Source: an uncultured Oscillospiraceae bacterium
GTDB taxonomy: Bacteria > Bacillota > Clostridia > Oscillospirales > Oscillospiraceae
Direction: 5' to 3'
NCBI GenBank assembly: GCA_910585155.1
Contig: CAJUEC010000049.1
Location: forward strand, 1 to 15,255
Length of the DNA stretch: 15,255 bases
How positions within the stretch are numbered: the stretch's first letter is position 1; every line of letters starts with the position of its first letter. The notes beneath the pieces are model-generated. The model was not told the DNA's origin, did not search any database, and saw nothing but the letters and a program-made list of their open reading frames with translations. Below are positions 11,704 to 15,255 of this stretch, piece by piece. The position numbers were made by a program, and so were the translations under genes.

Positions 11704-12864
11704 ATGCTGGACGCCGTTTTGCGCCGCCTCATTCCCCGCTACCAGGACACCCATGATCCCGCCGTCCGGGAGCGGTACGGCCTGCTGGCCGGCGGAGTGG
11801 GGCTGGGGCTCAACCTGTTGCTGTTTTCCGGCAAGCTGCTGGCGGGCATCCTCACCGGGGCCATCTCCGTCACCGCCGACGCCTTCAACAACCTGTCTGA
11901 CGCCGCCGGCTCGGCGGTGACTCTGGTGGGGTTCAAGCTGGCCTCCCAGCGGGCGGACCAGCGCCACCCCTTCGGCCACGGCCGGATCGAGTACCTGGCC
12001 GGGCTGGCGGTGTCCCTGCTCATCCTGCTGGTGGGGGTGGAGCTGGGGCGGGGCTCCATTGAAAAAATTCTCCGCCCCCAGCAGACCAACCCCACCCCCC
12101 TGGCGCTGGGGCTGCTGATCCTGTCCATCCTGGTGAAGCTGTGGATGGGCTGGTTCTACGGGGCCCTGGGGAAGCGCTCCCAGTCCGCCGCCCTGTGCGC
12201 CGCCGCCGCAGACTCCCGCTCCGACGTGCTGGCCACCTCGGCGGTGCTGGCGGGGCTGGCCGCCTCCCACCTCCTCCAGCTTCCGCTGGACGGCTGGCTG
12301 GGACTGCTGGTGGCGGTCCTCATCCTGCGCACCGGCTGGGGCGCCGCCCGGGACACCCTGGACCCCCTGCTGGGCACGCCCCCGGACCCCGCCGTGGTGG
12401 CGGACATCGAGGCCCTCATCCTCAGCGACCCCCGCATCCTGGGGCTCCATGACCTGGTTATCCACGACTACGGCCCCGGCCGGCGGATGATGTCCGTCCA
12501 CGCCGAGGTGCCCGCCGACGGCTCCCTGGTGGAGCTCCACGAGGTGATTGACCGGGCGGAGCGGGAGCTGGCCCAGCGCTTCGGCCTGGAGGCGGTGATC
12601 CACCTGGACCCGGTGGAGACCGGCAACCCCCTCCTGAACCGGCTGCGGACCGCCGCCGGGGAGCTGGCCCGGGAGCTGGACGCCGCCGCCACCGTCCATG
12701 ACGTCCGCCTGGCCCCGGACGGCCAGCTGCTGTTCGACGTGGTGGTGCCCTACGACGTGGCCTTGTCCGACCAGCAGGTGCGGGACACACTGACCGAAAA
12801 GCTGCTGGCCCGGGAGCCGGACTGCCGCCCCCTCATCGGGGTGGACCGGTCCCACGTGCTGTGA
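11704..12864 (+). CDS. Cation diffusion facilitator (CDF) family metal efflux protein
   Basis: 386 residues. The ATG at 11704 is chosen because AAAGGAGG lies 9 bases upstream; an in-frame ATG at 11662 has no such site. The plan is six membrane helices (about 28-48, 53-78, 98-113, 133-152, 165-190 and 195-212), then the cytoplasmic ferredoxin-like CDF domain with a C-terminal extension. Metal-site residues: D59-A-F-N-N-L-S-D66 in helix 2 and D170-S-R-S-D174 in helix 5, plus R-H-P-F-G-H-G-R (87-94) in the first cytoplasmic loop. CDF proteins exchange divalent metal for protons at the plasma membrane. The N-N-x-S-D form in helix 2 is typical of the broad bacterial MamB/FieF-like group, where Fe, Mn or Zn are common. 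The metal cannot be assigned. It is longer than minimal CDFs (about 300 residues) because of an extra C-terminal alpha/beta region (about 310-386). Confidence 0.93.
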   Translation: MLDAVLRRLIPRYQDTHDPAVRERYGLLAGGVGLGLNLLLFSGKLLAGILTGAISVTADAFNNLSDAAGSAVTLVGFKLASQRADQRHPFGHGRIEYLAGLAVSLLILLVGVELGRGSIEKILRPQQTNPTPLALGLLILSILVKLWMGWFYGALGKRSQSAALCAAAADSRSDVLATSAVLAGLAASHLLQLPLDGWLGLLVAVLILRTGWGAARDTLDPLLGTPPDPAVVADIEALILSDPRILGLHDLVIHDYGPGRRMMSVHAEVPADGSLVELHEVIDRAERELAQRFGLEAVIHLDPVETGNPLLNRLRTAAGELARELDAAATVHDVRLAPDGQLLFDVVVPYDVALSDQQVRDTLTEKLLAREPDCRPLIGVDRSHVL

Positions 12865-12913
12865 GTGTGCGTTCGGGCCTGTGGGAAAAAACGCGGATTT
12901 AACAATTTTTCTA

Positions 12914-12942
12914 TAGAATTCTCCCGCCGTTCGACTTATAAT
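12914..12942 (+). promoter_or_regulatory. Promoter of the two-component operon
   Basis: A perfect -10 TATAAT (12937-12942) with a weak -35 TAGAAT (12914-12919) at 17 bp. A weak -35 with a strong -10 suits an activated or autoregulated promoter. The predicted leader holds a 7-bp hairpin (12964-12970 with 12975-12981, loop CCAT) close to the ribosome binding site. Confidence 0.6.
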
Positions 12943-13014
12943 GATGGGGTAACGAACGCAGCCGCCGCGCCCATGCGCGGCTTCGCGCACATGTTAAAGA
13001 AAGGGTGTATGGCC

Positions 13015-13701
13015 ATGCCCCGCAGCATTCTCATCGTGGAGGACGACAAGAACATCGCCGACCTGCTCCGTCTCTACCTGGAAAAGGAAGGCATGGACTG
13101 CCATGTGGCCGGGGACGGCCTCACCGGCCTGGAGAAATTCCAGTCCGTCCAGCCCGACCTGGTCATTCTGGACATCATGCTCCCCGGCATGGATGGCTGG
13201 TCCGTGTGCCGCAAGATCCGGGAGAGCTCCAAGACCCCCATTATCATGCTCACCGCCAAGGGCGAGCTGGAGGATAAGGTGTCCGGCCTGGAGATGGGGG
13301 CGGACGACTACATCACCAAGCCCTTCGAGACCAAGGAGGTTCTGGCCCGGGTCCACGCCGTGCTGCGCCGCTACGGCGAGGAGGAGCAGCCGGAAAAGCG
13401 CCTCTCCTTCGACAAGCTGGTGGTCAACCTGGACTCCTACGAGCTGCTGGTGGACGGCAAACGGGTGGACACCCCGCCCAAGGAGCTGGAGCTGCTGTTC
13501 CACCTGGCCTCCTCCCCCAACCGGGTGTTCACCCGCAACCAGCTGCTGGACGAGGTGTGGGGCTTCGACTACTTCGGCGACTCCCGCACGGTGGACGTGC
13601 ACATCAAGCGGCTGCGGGAGAAGCTGGAGGGGGTCTCCGAGCAGTGGAGCCTCAAAACCGTGTGGGGCGTGGGCTATAAATTCGAGGTTACCAACGGATG
13701 A
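13015..13701 (+). CDS. OmpR/PhoB-family response regulator
   Basis: 228 residues. Two in-frame ATGs compete, 13009 and 13015; the GAAAGGG site is 3 bases from the first and 9 from the second, so 13015 is preferred. The receiver domain (1-120) has the acidic pocket Glu9-Asp10-Asp11, phospho-acceptor Asp53 in V-I-L-D-I-M-L-P-G, Thr80, and Lys102 in I-T-K-P-F. The C-terminal winged helix (about 128-226) has the OmpR-type P-P-K-E-L-E-L-L-F start and the recognition region R-T-V-D-V-H-I-K-R-L-R-E-K-L. It is phosphorylated by the kinase encoded next and binds DNA as a dimer. It resembles PhoP/WalR-type regulators of Firmicutes, but the regulon cannot be inferred; no YycH/YycI or phosphate genes are nearby. 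ATGA overlap with the kinase gene. Confidence 0.96.
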   Translation: MPRSILIVEDDKNIADLLRLYLEKEGMDCHVAGDGLTGLEKFQSVQPDLVILDIMLPGMDGWSVCRKIRESSKTPIIMLTAKGELEDKVSGLEMGADDYITKPFETKEVLARVHAVLRRYGEEEQPEKRLSFDKLVVNLDSYELLVDGKRVDTPPKELELLFHLASSPNRVFTRNQLLDEVWGFDYFGDSRTVDVHIKRLREKLEGVSEQWSLKTVWGVGYKFEVTNG

Positions 13702-15119
13702 AAACCATGTACGGCCGCCAGTTCGCCACCATGGTGGGCATGGTGCTGCTGTCCTTCCTCATGCTGGGCGCCTCCTTCGCCACCCTGAGCTACCAATACA
13801 CCATCCGGGAAAAGAAGGACACCCTGGAGCGCAACGCCAAATACATCGCTCAGTTCACTTCCAACTCGCTGAGCTCCGGGGGCAGCGGGGTGTGGCAGAC
13901 CAAGGACTTCCAGAGCTATCTCGGCTCGGTGGCCCTGGTGTCCGACTCCCACGTCATGGTGGCCACCCCGGAGGGCATCATCGTCTACGCCACCAGCGGG
14001 GGGAGCCAGCTCCACGACCTGCAGTACGCCCCCCTGCCCAGCGCCCTGGTGGAGCAGATCTCCTTCAGCTCCTATGTGGGCATGACCAACCTGGGGGGGC
14101 TGTACCCCGAGGTGCGCTACCTGGTGGGGCTGCCCATCACCACCAACGACTACCTCCAGGGCCTGGTGCTGGTGTCCTGCTCCGCGTCCAACATCAGCGG
14201 GGTGTGGCGGGATCTGTCCGCCATCCTGCTGGTCACCGCTCTGGCGGTCATCCTCATCGCCGCCATCATCAGCTCGGTGACCAGTATGCGCCAGTCCCAG
14301 CCCATCAAGGAGGTGGCCGCCGCCGCCCGGCAGTTCGGCCTGGGCCAGCTGGACGTGCGGGTGGACGTGGGCAGCCGCCGGGACGAGGTGGGCGAGCTGG
14401 CCGAGGCCTTCAACGCCATGGCGGAGTCTCTGTCCACCAGTGAGCAGCGGCGCAGCGAGTTCATCGCCAACGTGTCCCACGAGCTCAAAACCCCCATGAC
14501 CTCCATTGCCGGCTTCGCCGACGGCATTTTGGACGGCACCATCCCCCCCGAGCAGGAGCGGCACTACCTCCAGATCATCTCCTCTGAGACCCGCCGCCTG
14601 TCCCGGCTGGTGCGCTCCATGCTGGACCTGTCCCGCCTCCAGTCCGACGAGCGGGCCGCCCAGCAGCAGTTCGACATCTGCGAGACCCTGGTCCGGGCTC
14701 TGGTCACCCTGGAGAGCAAGGTGAACGCCAAGGACCTGGAGGTGGATGCCCAGATTCCCCAGGACGAGCCCGTCCCCGTGTGGGGGGATCAGGACGCCAT
14801 CACCCAGGTGTGCTACAACCTGCTGGACAACGCCATCAAGTTTTCCAAGCCCGGGGGTGTACTGGGCCTGGGGGTGACGGTGAAGGGGGCCAAGGCCACC
14901 GTCACCATCAGCAACCAGGGCGAGACCATCCCCCGGTCGGAGCAGCAGATGATCTTTGACCGCTTCCATAAAACCGACCACTCCCGCTCCGCCGACCGGG
15001 ACGGGGTGGGCCTTGGGCTGTACATCGTCAAAACCATCCTCAACAGCCACAAGGAGACCATCACCTGCACCAGTGAGGACGGACTGACCAAATTCGCCTT
15101 TACCCTGACCCGGGCCTGA
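13698..15119 (+). CDS. Membrane sensor histidine kinase (HAMP, HisKA, HATPase_c)
   Basis: 473 residues, starting in the ATGA overlap with the regulator gene. Membrane helix 1 (about 10-31), an extracytoplasmic sensor region of about 140 residues (33-172) and helix 2 (about 173-194) are followed by a HAMP linker (about 195-248). H-box F-I-A-N-V-S-H261-E-L-K-T-P-M follows, then N-box N-L-L-D-N378-A-I-K-F-S, F-box F-D-R-F-H-K and G2 box G-V-G-L-G-L. The G1 box is N-Q-G-E-T rather than D-x-G-x-G, a variant seen in other Firmicute kinases. The sensor region reads like a PAS/Cache-type fold (V-M-V-A-T-P-E-G-I-I-V-Y-A-T), so a small ligand or an envelope signal is likely. No accessory genes follow in the window. 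Confidence 0.95.
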   Translation: MKTMYGRQFATMVGMVLLSFLMLGASFATLSYQYTIREKKDTLERNAKYIAQFTSNSLSSGGSGVWQTKDFQSYLGSVALVSDSHVMVATPEGIIVYATSGGSQLHDLQYAPLPSALVEQISFSSYVGMTNLGGLYPEVRYLVGLPITTNDYLQGLVLVSCSASNISGVWRDLSAILLVTALAVILIAAIISSVTSMRQSQPIKEVAAAARQFGLGQLDVRVDVGSRRDEVGELAEAFNAMAESLSTSEQRRSEFIANVSHELKTPMTSIAGFADGILDGTIPPEQERHYLQIISSETRRLSRLVRSMLDLSRLQSDERAAQQQFDICETLVRALVTLESKVNAKDLEVDAQIPQDEPVPVWGDQDAITQVCYNLLDNAIKFSKPGGVLGLGVTVKGAKATVTISNQGETIPRSEQQMIFDRFHKTDHSRSADRDGVGLGLYIVKTILNSHKETITCTSEDGLTKFAFTLTRA

Positions 15120-15165
15120 CCGCCGAGCCCGATTTGCTCCGCTCCGGTCTTAGAACCTGTATTCA

Positions 15166-15255
15166 CAGCCGAGGATGCCGGCTGGCCGAGGGATTTTCCT
15201 GTCAGGCAAGGCGAATTTTCGCCGGAATACTTTGTGTATTGCAAGAAAATTCAAC
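15166..15255. repeat. Palindromic intergenic repeat, cut by the window edge
   Basis: It starts with a 6-bp hairpin (15166-15171 with 15179-15184). Positions 15186-15210 then match 9057-9081 with one gap and few changes. A nested hairpin follows: GAATTTTC/GAAAATTC (15213-15220 with 15245-15252) around AATAC/GTATT (15226-15230 with 15236-15240). It follows the kinase gene by about 45 bases, with no intrinsic terminator seen in between. Confidence 0.6.

Noticed and set aside
12865..13014. N-terminal extension of the response regulator by up to 50 residues
   Set aside because: It would start before the TATAAT promoter box, and receiver domains begin right at the residues encoded from 13015.

Overview
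The window is GC-rich, gene-dense DNA from what looks like a high-GC Firmicute of the Clostridia, most likely the Oscillospiraceae (Flavonifractor / Pseudoflavonifractor / Lawsonibacter type). This placement is inferred, not proven. It rests on strong AGGAGG-type ribosome binding sites, sigma-A promoters with 17-bp spacers, a Gram-positive lipoprotein solute-binding protein, an mltG followed by a U32 protein as in the Bacillus yrrL-yrrO cluster, a PhoP/PhoR-like two-component pair, and a Cys/Gly-rich small protein of a kind often seen in spore formers. No plasmid, phage, transposase, integrase or CRISPR signal is visible.

Left part (1-5040, all minus strand). The window opens inside a tRNA-Leu(CAG) with a near-consensus promoter. 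Next is a polytopic GT-C-like membrane protein with its own promoter. Then comes a three-gene ABC importer operon (lipoprotein, permease, ATPase), closed by an intrinsic terminator and started by a near-consensus promoter with a structured leader of about 85 nt.

Middle (5040-9180). Three blocks of non-coding, palindrome-rich repeats alternate with genes. Block 1 (about 5100-6080) lies between the divergent ABC operon and a TagA/WecG glycosyltransferase. It holds a nested imperfect palindrome of about 300 bp and three related stem-loop units whose inner stems differ but stay paired. Then come tagA, a DJ-1/PfpI protein and 5-formyltetrahydrofolate cyclo-ligase, the last two overlapping by 4 bp. 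Block 2 (8136-8528) is a directly repeated 122-bp unit that shares sequence modules with block 1. Next to it, on the minus strand, is a 66-residue protein that is 29% cysteine. Block 3 (8755-9152) holds three 68-bp tandem units, each able to fold into three hairpins, plus a 133-bp palindromic element directly upstream of mltG. A relative of that element begins at the right edge of the window.

Right part (9183-15119, all plus strand). mltG (septal/peripheral peptidoglycan lytic transglycosylase) overlaps a U32 tRNA-hydroxylation-type protein by 11 bp. These are followed by a CDF cation efflux protein and then an OmpR-family response regulator and histidine kinase joined by an ATGA overlap.

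The protein-coding genes are mostly ordinary housekeeping, envelope and transport genes. The unusual material is the non-coding palindromic repeat system and the Cys-rich mini-protein embedded in it.
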